A DNA stretch of 20,141 nucleotides from DASTDH01 sp035601575 (GCA_035601575.1 DATNNZ010000463.1:1-20141), one strand, 5' to 3'. Positions 7,566 to 15,042 are shown, numbered from the stretch's first letter. Notes: generated from the sequence alone by a model not told the origin. Made by a program: numbers and translations.

Positions 7566-9084
7566 TCTTATTTTCGGGCGAGTACCACCACTTGTGGTGA
7601 TCGCGCGCCATCAATTCGTCGGCCGCGGCGGGACCCCAAGTTCCGGCCGCATAGTTAGGAAAGTCCTTAGGCGGATTATTCCCCCACGCATCAAGGATCG
7701 GTTGGGCCGCTTCCCAAGCCGCTTCAACCATATCGGACCGATGAAAGAGGGTCGAATCACCCACCATACAATCATACAAAAGCTTTTCGTAGCCGGTCGT
7801 CGGGGGTCTCTCGCCAAATTGACCGTAGTCAAAATCAAGATGCACCGGTTTCGCCGTTATCGTCGGGCCTGGCACCTTTGCCCGCACCTGAAACGTGATC
7901 CCTTCTTCCGGTTGAATATGGAAAATCAGGTAGTTCGGCGCGACCGGATCTTTCTCGCCCGAGCCAAAGATCGAAAGGGGCGGCGTTTTGAAACGAACAA
8001 CGATTTTGGTGGTGCGCCGCGCGAGTCTTTTTCCTGAACGCAAATAAAACGGCACCCCGGCCCAACGCCAATTATCGATCAACAATTTGACCGCGGCGTA
8101 GGTTTCGACGTTTGACTTCGGATTTACATTGGGCTCGTCTCGATACCCGGGGACCGGCTTGCCATCTATCGTGCCAGCACCGTACTGGCCGCGTACGGTA
8201 TTGATTAATGCATCTTCGGGTTCCCAACGCCGAATCGCCTCCAATAATTTTACCTTCTCGCTCCGAACCGCCTCTCCCTCCAACGAGGTCGGAGGCTCCA
8301 TGGCGATGAGCGCTAACAACATGAACATGTGATTCTGCATCACGTCTCGAAACGCACCGGTCTGCTCGTAGAAGGCGCCTCGCGATTCCACGCCGATCGT
8401 TTCGGCAACCGTCAGCTGGACATGATCAATATAGCGACGGTTCCAGATCGGCTCGAATACCGCATTGCCTAAGCGGAAAACCAACAGATTTTGTGCGGTC
8501 TCTTTGCCGAGATAGTGATCGATCCGATAGATCTGGTGCTCTTTTAGCACGGCGGTAAGTTTGGCATTCAATTCGCGGGCAGAGGCGAGATCTCGCCCAA
8601 AAGGTTTTTCGATGATGATCCGACGCCAGCAACCTTCCTCTCGGGTTAATCCCCGTTCGGACAACATTTTCGGGATTACCGCAAAGAAATCGGGTTGCAC
8701 GGAAAGGTAAAACAAGACGTTCCCGGCGGTTCCGAATCTCTTCGCCGACTCGTCGAGGCGTACCTGTAGGCATTCGTAGGTCTTGGGATCATCGAAACTG
8801 CCAGGGCAGTACATCATTCGCTTTCGAAATTCGTCCCAGATCTTAGGATTTATCGGCTGGGTACCAAGCTCCGCCAATTCTTTCCCTAGATGATTGCGAA
8901 AGGCGTCGTCACTCCATTCGGTTCGAGAAATGCCGATGATACTGAAGTTCGCCGGCAGCAACCCGTATGAACACAAGTTATAGAGTGAAGGAATCAGTTT
9001 TCGCTTCGTAAGATCTCCGGATGCCCCAAAAATCACGATCGCGCATGGGTCACCCGCCCTGGGTGTCGGTTGGCAAGGATTCAT
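7558..9084 (-). CDS. zwf: Glucose-6-phosphate 1-dehydrogenase
   Basis: First enzyme of the oxidative pentose phosphate pathway, oxidising glucose-6-phosphate with NAD(P)+ to 6-phosphogluconolactone. The protein has 508 residues, the normal family length. The dinucleotide site GASGDLTKRKL is at 20-30, EKPFGRDL at 159-166, and the substrate/catalytic motif RIDHYLGKE at 187-195 with catalytic His190. LRSGKRL and the C-terminal PGTITAKPVHLDF-like strand follow. The start is ATG at 9084; a TTG two codons upstream is less likely. It lies eight bases after the gnd stop, so the two form an operon (gnd first). The C-terminal codons and stop run into heptamer array C, so the extreme C-terminus (ENKKS) may be repeat-derived. 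No pgl (6-phosphogluconolactonase) gene is in the window. Confidence 0.96.
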   Translation of the reverse strand: MNPCQPTPRAGDPCAIVIFGASGDLTKRKLIPSLYNLCSYGLLPANFSIIGISRTEWSDDAFRNHLGKELAELGTQPINPKIWDEFRKRMMYCPGSFDDPKTYECLQVRLDESAKRFGTAGNVLFYLSVQPDFFAVIPKMLSERGLTREEGCWRRIIIEKPFGRDLASARELNAKLTAVLKEHQIYRIDHYLGKETAQNLLVFRLGNAVFEPIWNRRYIDHVQLTVAETIGVESRGAFYEQTGAFRDVMQNHMFMLLALIAMEPPTSLEGEAVRSEKVKLLEAIRRWEPEDALINTVRGQYGAGTIDGKPVPGYRDEPNVNPKSNVETYAAVKLLIDNWRWAGVPFYLRSGKRLARRTTKIVVRFKTPPLSIFGSGEKDPVAPNYLIFHIQPEEGITFQVRAKVPGPTITAKPVHLDFDYGQFGERPPTTGYEKLLYDCMVGDSTLFHRSDMVEAAWEAAQPILDAWGNNPPKDFPNYAAGTWGPAAADELMARDHHKWWYSPENKKS

Positions 9085-9092
9085 CGGCAAGG

Positions 9093-10076
9093 TTATTCCA
9101 TTGGCAGAGATTCAACGTGGCCGCCAAACTTGTTACGCATGGCAGAGAGGACTTTCTCAGCAAACGTATGCTCTTTTCGCGAACGAAAGCGAGTAAAGAG
9201 GGAAGCGCTTAGCACCTCAGCCGGGACCGCTTGATCGATCGCCGCCTGAATCGTCCACCTTCCTTCACCCGAGTCCTGAACAAACCCAGTGAACCGATCA
9301 AGGTTGGGATCTTCGGCCAGCGCCATCGCTGTCAGGTCGAGAAGCCATGAGCCAACTACGCTCCCCCGTCGCCATAGTTCGGCAATGTCCGGCAAATTGA
9401 AATCGTAGCGATATCCATCGGGCAAGGCATCCAATGACGCTCCCCGCAAAATATCGAATCCTTCAGCATAAGCCTGCATCAGCCCATACTCGATTCCGTT
9501 GTGGATCATCTTAACGAAATGTCCAGCACCAGAAGGTCCGCAATAAAGATAGCCCTGTTCCGCGGTACTCTTAAATTTTTCGCGCCCGGGCGAAGGCGGA
9601 GTATTGCCTTGGCCGGGAGCAAGCGTGGCAAAGATTGGCTCGAGCCGTTCCACCGTTTCGCGATCTCCCCCGATCATTAAACAGTATCCGCGGTCGATTC
9701 CCCAAACACCGCCACTCGTGCCTGCATCCAGATAATGGATCCCGTTTTCTTTTAACGCGTGACTGCGGCGGATATCGTCTTTGAAGTAAGAATTTCCGCC
9801 GTCAATGATGGCGTCGCCGGATTCGAGCAATGGTTTCAAAGCTTCCACCGATTCTTCCGTCGGAGCACCCGCCGGAACCATCAACCAGACAGCTCTAGGC
9901 GGGTTCAACTTTTCGACCAATTCCGCGTAATCCTTCGCTCCGGCAGCTCCTTCTTTTTCCAACGCGTGAATTGCTTCGGCACTCCGGTCATAGACGACGA
10001 CTTCATGCTTCTCCCGCATCAAGCGACGAGCCATATTCCCGCCCATTCTGCCCAGTCCAACGATTCCAATCTGCAT
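9093..10076 (-). CDS. gnd: 6-phosphogluconate dehydrogenase, decarboxylating (short form)
   Basis: Oxidatively decarboxylates 6-phosphogluconate to ribulose-5-phosphate, producing NAD(P)H. The 327-residue length and the sequence fit the shorter bacterial form (GntZ/YqeC type) rather than the roughly 470-residue enteric enzyme. The Rossmann motif GLGRMGGNMARRL is at 7-19. LMVPAG, DGGNSYFKDDIRR (substrate contact) and DAGTSGGVWG follow, then the catalytic-region motif HFVKMIHNGIEYGLMQAYAE and the C-terminal all-helical domain with DSGEGRWT. ATG at 10076 gives the canonical N-terminus MQIGIVGLG; a longer reading to 10304 has no family similarity and overlaps the divergent gene. It is transcribed with zwf, pairing the two NAD(P)H-yielding steps of the oxidative pentose phosphate pathway. 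Confidence 0.95.
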   Translation of the reverse strand: MQIGIVGLGRMGGNMARRLMREKHEVVVYDRSAEAIHALEKEGAAGAKDYAELVEKLNPPRAVWLMVPAGAPTEESVEALKPLLESGDAIIDGGNSYFKDDIRRSHALKENGIHYLDAGTSGGVWGIDRGYCLMIGGDRETVERLEPIFATLAPGQGNTPPSPGREKFKSTAEQGYLYCGPSGAGHFVKMIHNGIEYGLMQAYAEGFDILRGASLDALPDGYRYDFNLPDIAELWRRGSVVGSWLLDLTAMALAEDPNLDRFTGFVQDSGEGRWTIQAAIDQAVPAEVLSASLFTRFRSRKEHTFAEKVLSAMRNKFGGHVESLPME

Positions 10077-10245
10077 AGGTGTTTCTATTTTGTAGCTTCG
10101 GGCTAGCCAGCGAATCCTATACGCCATGCGCACCCAGCACTTATTGCAGGCTAGCGTGCTATTCCTCAAATAGCATGCCTTTCGCCGCCGGTCAGTTGCG
10201 GATTTTGTCGACTCGGGGAGGTGAATTGTTCTTTTATCTGCCATC
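10077..10245. promoter_or_regulatory. Divergent intergenic region gnd / spmAB with a 7-bp hairpin
   Basis: The 169 bases separate two divergent start codons. TGCTATT (10157-10163) and AATAGCA (10169-10175) form a perfect 7-bp inverted pair around a 5-base loop, a possible operator or hairpin. A GGGGAGGTGA stretch (about 10215-10224) resembles a Shine-Dalgarno but lies more than 20 bases before the spmAB ATG, too far to serve it, and no in-frame start follows it at a usable distance. Confidence 0.45.
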
Positions 10246-11601
10246 ATGCTCAATCTGGTCTGGGTAACGCTCTTATTAGCCGGTGTCGTTTGTGCTGTTT
10301 TCACCGGCCGGTTTGACGCTTTGAATCAAGGAGCGCTGAGTGCCGCAAAATCTGCGGTGATGGAAATCGCTCTCCCTTTGATCGGTGTGATGGCCCTTTG
10401 GCTTGGAATGATGCGCCTGGCCGAACGCGCCGGGCTCATTCAACTCCTCGGCCGCGTTATCCGACCGATCATGTCCCGCCTTTTCCCGGAAATTCCGGCC
10501 GATCATCCCGCAATGGGAGCGATGATGATGAACATCGCTGCGAACATGCTGGGCGTCAGCAATGCCGCTACTCCGCTCGGGTTGAAAGCGATGGTGCACC
10601 TGAACGAGCTGAATCAAAGAAAGGGTGTCGCCACCAATGCGATGTGTACGTTCTTAGCGCTCAACACCAGCTCCATTCAATTAGTTCCGGCGACCGCGAT
10701 CAATATTCTGGCAATCAACGGGAGTAAGAATCCGACCGCGATCGTCGGTTCAACTCTTATTGCCACCGGAATCGCGACGATAGCTGCGATTTTCTTTGTG
10801 AAGGTGCTTGAACGGGCGGGGCCCTTTCGGTGGGACCACCAAATCCCCGTCGGTCCGACTCAGGATTCGCCGGTGGAGATTGGGAAAGACGGCTCAGCCA
10901 CCGAACTCGCTACTCCTCGGCTGCGCCCATGGGCGATCTTCGCGATTGGGATCTTGGTGCTTCTTTTCGCTGTCACGTTAGCAATTCGCGCTTTTCCTTA
11001 TATCCTCGACCGTTGGTTCCCCATTCCGTACACCGCAACGAATTCGCCGACCGGGCTTCTGGACGCCATCGCAATGTTTTTGCGCGCGCTCTCTCCGTTG
11101 GCCATTCCTTTCCTTTTAGCCTTGTTCCCGCTTTACGCGCTGGGGAAAGGGATTTCGGTCTATTCCGAATTCGTCGAGGGGGCCAAAGAAGGTTTCCAGG
11201 TCGCAATTCGCATTATTCCTTATCTGGTCGGAATGTTGGTTGCTATCGCGGTCTTTCGCGAGTCCGGAGCGCTCGATTTGCTCAAAGGTGGATTGACTCC
11301 GCTGCTTAATGCCCTTCAAATTCCGGCTGATCTGCTACCGATGATCATGATGCGACCGCTAAGCGGTAGTGGATCTATCGCCATCTTAGGCGATCTGGTT
11401 AAACAGTTCGGACCAGATCATCTGCTGAGCTATATGGCAGCGACCATTTATGGAAGCGCCGAGACCACATTCTATGTGGTAGCTGTTTATTTCGGCTCGG
11501 TTGGTATCACTCGCACTCGACATTCAATTCCGGCGGGATTGTTGGCTGACCTGGTAGGAGTCATCGCCGCAGTGATCGTCTGTCGCTGGCTGTTTGGGTA
11601 G
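10246..11601 (+). CDS. Spore-maturation-type membrane protein, SpmA-SpmB fusion (Gate-domain nucleoside-transporter-like)
   Basis: Polytopic inner-membrane protein of 451 residues. Residues 1 to about 200 match SpmA (SAAKSAVMEIALPLIGVMALWLGMM, LFPEIPADHPAMGAMMMNI, NMLGVSNAATPLGLKAM, NTSSIQLVPATAI). Residues from about 225 match SpmB (LSPLAIPFLLALFPLYALGKG, VYSEFVEGAKEGF, PYLVGMLVAIAVFRESGALD, MRPLSGSGSIAIL, STETTFYV-like AETTFYVVAVYFGSVGITRTRH). Both halves carry the Gate/nucleoside-recognition fold. In Bacillus, SpmA and SpmB are separate and affect spore-core dehydration; single-chain versions occur in non-sporulating Gram-negative phyla, where the substrate is unknown. Nothing else here suggests sporulation, so the name should not be read as a function. 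It stands alone, divergent from gnd. Confidence 0.88.
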   Translation: MLNLVWVTLLLAGVVCAVFTGRFDALNQGALSAAKSAVMEIALPLIGVMALWLGMMRLAERAGLIQLLGRVIRPIMSRLFPEIPADHPAMGAMMMNIAANMLGVSNAATPLGLKAMVHLNELNQRKGVATNAMCTFLALNTSSIQLVPATAINILAINGSKNPTAIVGSTLIATGIATIAAIFFVKVLERAGPFRWDHQIPVGPTQDSPVEIGKDGSATELATPRLRPWAIFAIGILVLLFAVTLAIRAFPYILDRWFPIPYTATNSPTGLLDAIAMFLRALSPLAIPFLLALFPLYALGKGISVYSEFVEGAKEGFQVAIRIIPYLVGMLVAIAVFRESGALDLLKGGLTPLLNALQIPADLLPMIMMRPLSGSGSIAILGDLVKQFGPDHLLSYMAATIYGSAETTFYVVAVYFGSVGITRTRHSIPAGLLADLVGVIAAVIVCRWLFG

Positions 11602-11637
11602 AGACATCCTTTCGACACGAGTAACCGCTACAGAAGC

Positions 11638-11776
11638 GCGCAGAGACGGATTTTGAACAAGGAGATCGCAAAGATCAGAAAGGATTCGCCGTGGGATCAT
11701 ACCATGGAGTCATGACCGGGAGAGTATCCTCCCTTTGAGACCGCCGTGATCTTCTGTTAAAAATCTGTCTCTGCGC
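11638..11776. repeat. Imperfect inverted repeat element downstream of spmAB
   Basis: Left arm 11638-11667 (GCGCAGAGACGGATTTTGAA then CAAGGAGATC) matches the reverse complement of the right arm 11748-11776 with a few substitutions and one single-base length difference; the outer ten bases are perfect. The core between them (about 80 bases) includes GGGAG/CTCCC around 11718-11733. It lies between convergent genes. The 'GCAGAGAC' wording resembles dispersed repeats common in some verrucomicrobial genomes, but that is from memory, not tested. The whole spacer 11602-11851 holds no gene. Confidence 0.75.
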
Positions 11777-11851
11777 CCTTCTGTCCAAACCTGAGTCCGA
11801 TGCCAACCATTGCGCAGACACCGAGCGATCCGCGCCAGCTTCCTTCGGCAA

Positions 11852-12121
11852 CTACGGTCGAATAAAGCCTTTACCGACCGACGGATCCATTACCAGATAG
11901 CCGCTTTGAATCCCGCGTACGACGACACGGTTGTGCGGGTAGTAAGGACTAATCACTACGGACGGATCCTGGGTCTTTTCAGCGGTTGGATACCTGACCG
12001 GCGGCACCAAGTAAATGATCTCTTTGTCGATTAGGTGCACGATGAAGGCACCGGATGCAGTCGCGGCAAAGAGCCCACAAAATGCAAACACCGCCAACGA
12101 GGCAGCAGTCAATCTTTTCAT
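11852..12121 (-). CDS. Small secreted or membrane-anchored protein of unknown function
   Basis: Protein of 89 residues. From ATG at 12121 it begins MKRLTAASLAVFAFCGLFAA, then TASGAFIVHLID: a signal peptide with likely cleavage after TASG or ASA-like small residues. The mature part (about 65 residues) is short and proline/tyrosine-rich (YLVPPVRYPTAEK, VVISPYYPHNRVVVRGIQSG, VMDPSVGKGFIRP) and suggests a small beta structure. No family was recognised. The start is supported by one of the few clear Shine-Dalgarno sequences in this window (AGGAG, six bases before the ATG); longer readings to 12331 lack any such support. It lies 131 bases downstream of hpnD on the same strand and may be a separate unit with its own promoter. 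Confidence 0.7.
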   Translation of the reverse strand: MKRLTAASLAVFAFCGLFAATASGAFIVHLIDKEIIYLVPPVRYPTAEKTQDPSVVISPYYPHNRVVVRGIQSGYLVMDPSVGKGFIRP

Positions 12122-12127
12122 GGCAGA

Positions 12128-12132
12128 CTCCT
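12128..12132 (-). promoter_or_regulatory. Shine-Dalgarno of the small secreted protein
   Basis: The minus strand reads AGGAG, six bases before the ATG at 12121. It decides the start of this small gene against a much longer in-frame reading. Confidence 0.7.
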
Positions 12133-12252
12133 GTTCTAAGAATCGGCCATTCGCTGTCGCTCCGCTTTGGCGCGGCTTTTCACAGCGGACGCGCCGTAGC
12201 CCGTAGAGCAAAGGGCAGCTGTTTGCCGAATCCGCTTGACACAAGTAACAAG

Positions 12253-13086
12253 TTATGTCGCAAAAGGCCAGATAAATTGACGGGCCAGAAAAAAAAGCTT
12301 TTCGGCGCGGTTTAATCGATAGTTGCGCCAAAACACCTTGAATTCGTCTTTTTCGATTTTCCGCAACAAGGCAAAATAGATGGATCGCATACCCTCCGCC
12401 GCTACCATCGAAGAACGATCCTCCCGGGGCAGCGCCGCCTTTGCCTTGGCAAAGAAATCCTTTGCCCTGGTTGCTTGAAACTTCATCAACCGAATGAACC
12501 GCTCGTCATACTCCCGTTGCTGCAGGGCGTCCGGGGAGTAGTCGAACTGTTTCAATTCATCGAGCGGTAGATAAATACGGCCACCATTTTGGAAATCGGT
12601 CTCCACGTCTCGAATAATGTTGGTGAGTTGTAGCGCCATTCCGAGCTGGTAGGCGTAATCGCGGCAACGCGGATTTCGGTAGCCAAAAATCTCGATGCTG
12701 ACCAACCCAACTGCACTCGCGACGCGATAGCAATATTCTGAAAGTTGGCCAAAGCTCGAATATCGGACCGGCTCAAGGTCCGATTCTACGCCGGTTAGGA
12801 TATCCTCAAACAAGTCGAGAGAGATTCGGTATTTGGCAATCAGCGCGCGTACTTCTACGGCAAATGCTGGTTCGCCGATGGTCTTTTCTCGAAGCCATCG
12901 GCGACAATTCTGAAGCCACTCCTTTCTCTTCTCTAGCGCAATTCCGGGATCATCTGCCGCATCGTCAACCCGCCGGCAAAACGCATAGAACGTGGTAATG
13001 TCGCGCCTTTTTTCTGCCGGCAGAGCGAGAAAGGCGAACGCAAGATTAGAGCGGCTTTGCTTGGTGATTTGATCGGCCGAACTCAT
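12253..13086 (-). CDS. hpnD: Squalene/phytoene synthase family protein, probably presqualene diphosphate synthase HpnD
   Basis: Head-to-head prenyl synthase of 277 residues; HpnD condenses two farnesyl diphosphates to presqualene diphosphate on the way to squalene and hopanoids. The sequence shows FLALPAEKRRDITTFYAFCR (19-38), the first aspartate-rich motif VDDAADD (40-46), and SEYCYRVASAVGL (116-128). The second aspartate motif DVETD (160-164) lies inside ALQLTNIIRD...GRIYLPLDEL, and a C-terminal IYFALLRKIEKDEFKVF helix follows, typical of the HpnD subgroup. Both Mg-diphosphate motifs are intact, so it should be active. A phytoene synthase role cannot be fully excluded. The ATG at 13086 overlaps the upstream ABC gene stop as ATGA, implying translational coupling. 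No hpnC, hpnE or shc is in the window. Confidence 0.88.
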   Translation of the reverse strand: MSSADQITKQSRSNLAFAFLALPAEKRRDITTFYAFCRRVDDAADDPGIALEKRKEWLQNCRRWLREKTIGEPAFAVEVRALIAKYRISLDLFEDILTGVESDLEPVRYSSFGQLSEYCYRVASAVGLVSIEIFGYRNPRCRDYAYQLGMALQLTNIIRDVETDFQNGGRIYLPLDELKQFDYSPDALQQREYDERFIRLMKFQATRAKDFFAKAKAALPREDRSSMVAAEGMRSIYFALLRKIEKDEFKVFWRNYRLNRAEKLFFLARQFIWPFAT

Positions 13087-13778
13087 CCGAGTCGATCCTC
13101 TCCCACGGATTCTTTCAGTTTTCCACGATCGAATTCCAGCACCACATCGTCGACGTAGCATGGAACATGGGGCGCGCACGTCGCGATCACTGCAATACCA
13201 AGATGCTCTGGAATTCGGCGAATGGTTCGCTGCAAAAACTCGGCGGAAGCGGCGTCGAGATTTTGGCCCAGCTCTTCGACGATCAGCAGCCTGGGATGAT
13301 GCACAATGGCGCGAGCGAGCGCGGTCAACGCTTGTTCCAGTGGCGGCAAGTCTGCCGGCTTCAGTTCGACGATCGGCATTATTCCAACCAGATTGAGTAT
13401 CTCTTCCGTGATTCGCTTCGCCTCTCTCGCATCCACTTGAGCTATTTTGAAGAGTGGCATGGCAACATTTTCCAGGACGCTAAACGAGGGCAAAAGAAAG
13501 GGCGCCGCAAACAGAAACCCAAATTTTTGATTCCGAATTTCGCTTAAAATCTCGCTGTCCAATCCGGTCACTCTTTGTCCTTCAAGTCTGAGTTCACCTC
13601 CTTCCGGTTGCAACCTCAGCCCCAGAAGCTGCAGCGCCAGATGCTTGCCTCCCTGCTCTGGACCGGCCAACTTGTAGAATCGAGCAACCTGGAATCGATA
13701 AGTAAATTCAAGAGAACCAATGTCGGTTTCGTCCGATCTTCGAATGATTCCCAAGGCTGCTAAGAGCTCATCCGCCAT
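13083..13778 (-). CDS. Degenerate LolD-like ABC ATPase domain protein (probably not ATP-hydrolysing)
   Basis: Protein of 231 residues whose backbone aligns with LolD/MacB-type ABC ATPases (GGELRLEGQRVTGLD, IRNQKFGF, LLPSFSVLENVAMPLF, ALTALARAIVHHPRLLI, NLDAASAEFL, DDVVLEFDRGKL). Each nucleotide-handling motif is altered. Walker A reads GPEQGGKH (39-46) with His in place of Ser/Thr. The Q-loop glutamine is replaced (FLFAAPF, 88-94). The LSGGQ signature is LPPLEQ (144-149). Walker B ends IVEE (166-169) instead of a DE pair. The switch His region reads ATCAPH (199-204) instead of THD. Length and frame are intact, which argues against random decay and suggests a retained structural or regulatory role. 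It lies between a membrane protein gene and hpnD, overlapping hpnD by four bases. A permease partner is not recognisable. Confidence 0.8.
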   Translation of the reverse strand: MADELLAALGIIRRSDETDIGSLEFTYRFQVARFYKLAGPEQGGKHLALQLLGLRLQPEGGELRLEGQRVTGLDSEILSEIRNQKFGFLFAAPFLLPSFSVLENVAMPLFKIAQVDAREAKRITEEILNLVGIMPIVELKPADLPPLEQALTALARAIVHHPRLLIVEELGQNLDAASAEFLQRTIRRIPEHLGIAVIATCAPHVPCYVDDVVLEFDRGKLKESVGEDRLG

Positions 13779-13797
13779 AAGGTCTCGTCACCAAAAA

Positions 13798-13860
13798 ATA
13801 GCAAATTGCAAATGGCAAATAGCAGATCCCAACAACCGGGCTCTTTGGCTATCGGCTATT
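13798..13860. repeat. Heptamer-array inverted repeat element (locus D, unit ATAGCAA / ATAGCCR)
   Basis: Left arm: four units at 13798-13825 (ATAGCAA, ATTGCAA, ATGGCAA, ATAGCAG). Right arm: two inverted units at 13847-13860 (GGCTATC, GGCTATT). The interior is only about 20 bases. The element fills the gap between the membrane-protein stop (13864) and the ABC-protein start (13778), inside what looks like one operon. The arms pair less perfectly than at loci A and B. Confidence 0.78.
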
Positions 13861-13863
13861 TCT

Positions 13864-15042
13864 TCAGAACCGGATCTCCTTGCGTTGTCTGCGCGCATTT
13901 CGATAGAGACAAACCCACGCCGCCAGAAACCATGCGGCACATATCGCCTTAGCTCCGCTAAGCAAAAATAAGCCAACCAAATAGGGAAAGGATCCGTTTT
14001 TGTATCCGTCCAGCCAACCTGCTCCAACCCAACAAACCAGAAAGAGATGCATTCCGGCGACAACTAGGAACCAAAGCACCCGATACCAATGTTGGCGCAT
14101 GAATGCTGCGTGTTCGGTGATCGCTTGCCGAAACGACTCATTGTGTAGGACCAGTGATATCTGCATGGAGCAGAATAGGAGCAAAGCAATGGCCATCAGC
14201 GGTCGAGCGGTCTGCTCAACATATTGAACGGCGGCACTTGTAAAATCCGTAAACTGCCCAATCCAGAGATAGCTTGTCAGCAATGGCAGATGGATCCCCA
14301 ACGAACTGACGAGTAAGATCAGTCCCGCCCATTTCGCCAAATGCGCCATCCGCTTGAGCGCGAAGATGAACACGCGTTCCGGCGGCGAATCGATGCCTCG
14401 TATCCAGACAAAGACCAACAGGATGAGATAAACCTGAATCACCAAACCAAACAAGTATTCGAAGGCAAAGGAGAGCGAATCGAGAACCGCTCCAAGTCGA
14501 AGTAGAAAAATGCCGTCGAGATACTGATTAAGCCATCGAATCCCCAATCCGAACATCGGTTTCAGCAGTGCTCCGAATGCACAGATTACCAATCCACCAT
14601 AGATTGGCATCCACCATCGGCCTAAGCGAACACGCATCTCCTGAATCAACGCAAAATGAGAGTTGCCCCAATTGAGTAAGAACAAAAGCGCAGCGATCCC
14701 GGAAAGCGGAAAACTGACTACGATCTGATTGAACAAGCCGGCCAGCAGCTCCAACGCCGGCAACCAAGCTCGGCTGGCAGCCAGCGCCCAATTCCACGCT
14801 CGCGGGGCAGGCCAATATACCAGATCGTAGAGGGAGAATTTTAACTCCCCGAGTTCCCAGGCTTCTGCCAGTTGGAAAAACCAATACGCGAAACTCATAC
14901 CGGCCAACCAGAGCCAGATCCGAGGATAGCGTTTCAACACTCGAAGTCCGTCTCGAAAGAATGGAAGAGCAGGGTTGCCAAAGATTACAAAAGCGTAGGC
15001 CAGGATTCCGGCCCCGATCTCGGCAATCCATCTGGTGTCCAT
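13864..15042 (-). CDS. Polytopic membrane protein of unknown function
   Basis: Protein of 392 residues, dominated by hydrophobic helices; about eight to ten membrane spans are visible (for example AGILAYAFVIFG, IWLWLAGMSFAYWFF, FPLSGIAALLFLLNW, MPIYGGLVICAFGALL, LFGLVIQVYLILLVFVWI, WAGLILLVSSLGIHLPLL, MAIALLLFCSMQISLVL, VLWFLVVAGMHLFLVCWVG, YLVGLFLLSGAKAICAAWFL). It ends in a short basic tail (RNARRQRKEIRF). No family was recognised, and it does not look like a LolC/FtsX or MlaE permease. It directly precedes the degenerate ABC ATPase gene, so the two may act together; that is inference from position only. ATG at 15042 was chosen over readings extending to 15306, which would overlap lepB. A GTG at 15066 is a possible alternative start. 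Confidence 0.75.
   Translation of the reverse strand: MDTRWIAEIGAGILAYAFVIFGNPALPFFRDGLRVLKRYPRIWLWLAGMSFAYWFFQLAEAWELGELKFSLYDLVYWPAPRAWNWALAASRAWLPALELLAGLFNQIVVSFPLSGIAALLFLLNWGNSHFALIQEMRVRLGRWWMPIYGGLVICAFGALLKPMFGLGIRWLNQYLDGIFLLRLGAVLDSLSFAFEYLFGLVIQVYLILLVFVWIRGIDSPPERVFIFALKRMAHLAKWAGLILLVSSLGIHLPLLTSYLWIGQFTDFTSAAVQYVEQTARPLMAIALLLFCSMQISLVLHNESFRQAITEHAAFMRQHWYRVLWFLVVAGMHLFLVCWVGAGWLDGYKNGSFPYLVGLFLLSGAKAICAAWFLAAWVCLYRNARRQRKEIRF

Noticed and set aside
7330..8037. 235-residue plus-strand reading covering the locus C spacer
   Set aside because: It runs through the heptamer arrays and then antisense to zwf; there is no protein-family signal.
10077..10304. N-terminal extension of gnd to 10304
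   Set aside because: The extra 76 residues have no family similarity and overlap the divergent spmAB start; MQIGIVGLG at 10076 is the canonical beginning.
10830..11309. 159-residue alternative frame inside spmAB
   Set aside because: Out-of-frame shadow of a conserved membrane protein; arginine-rich composition typical of shifted frames.
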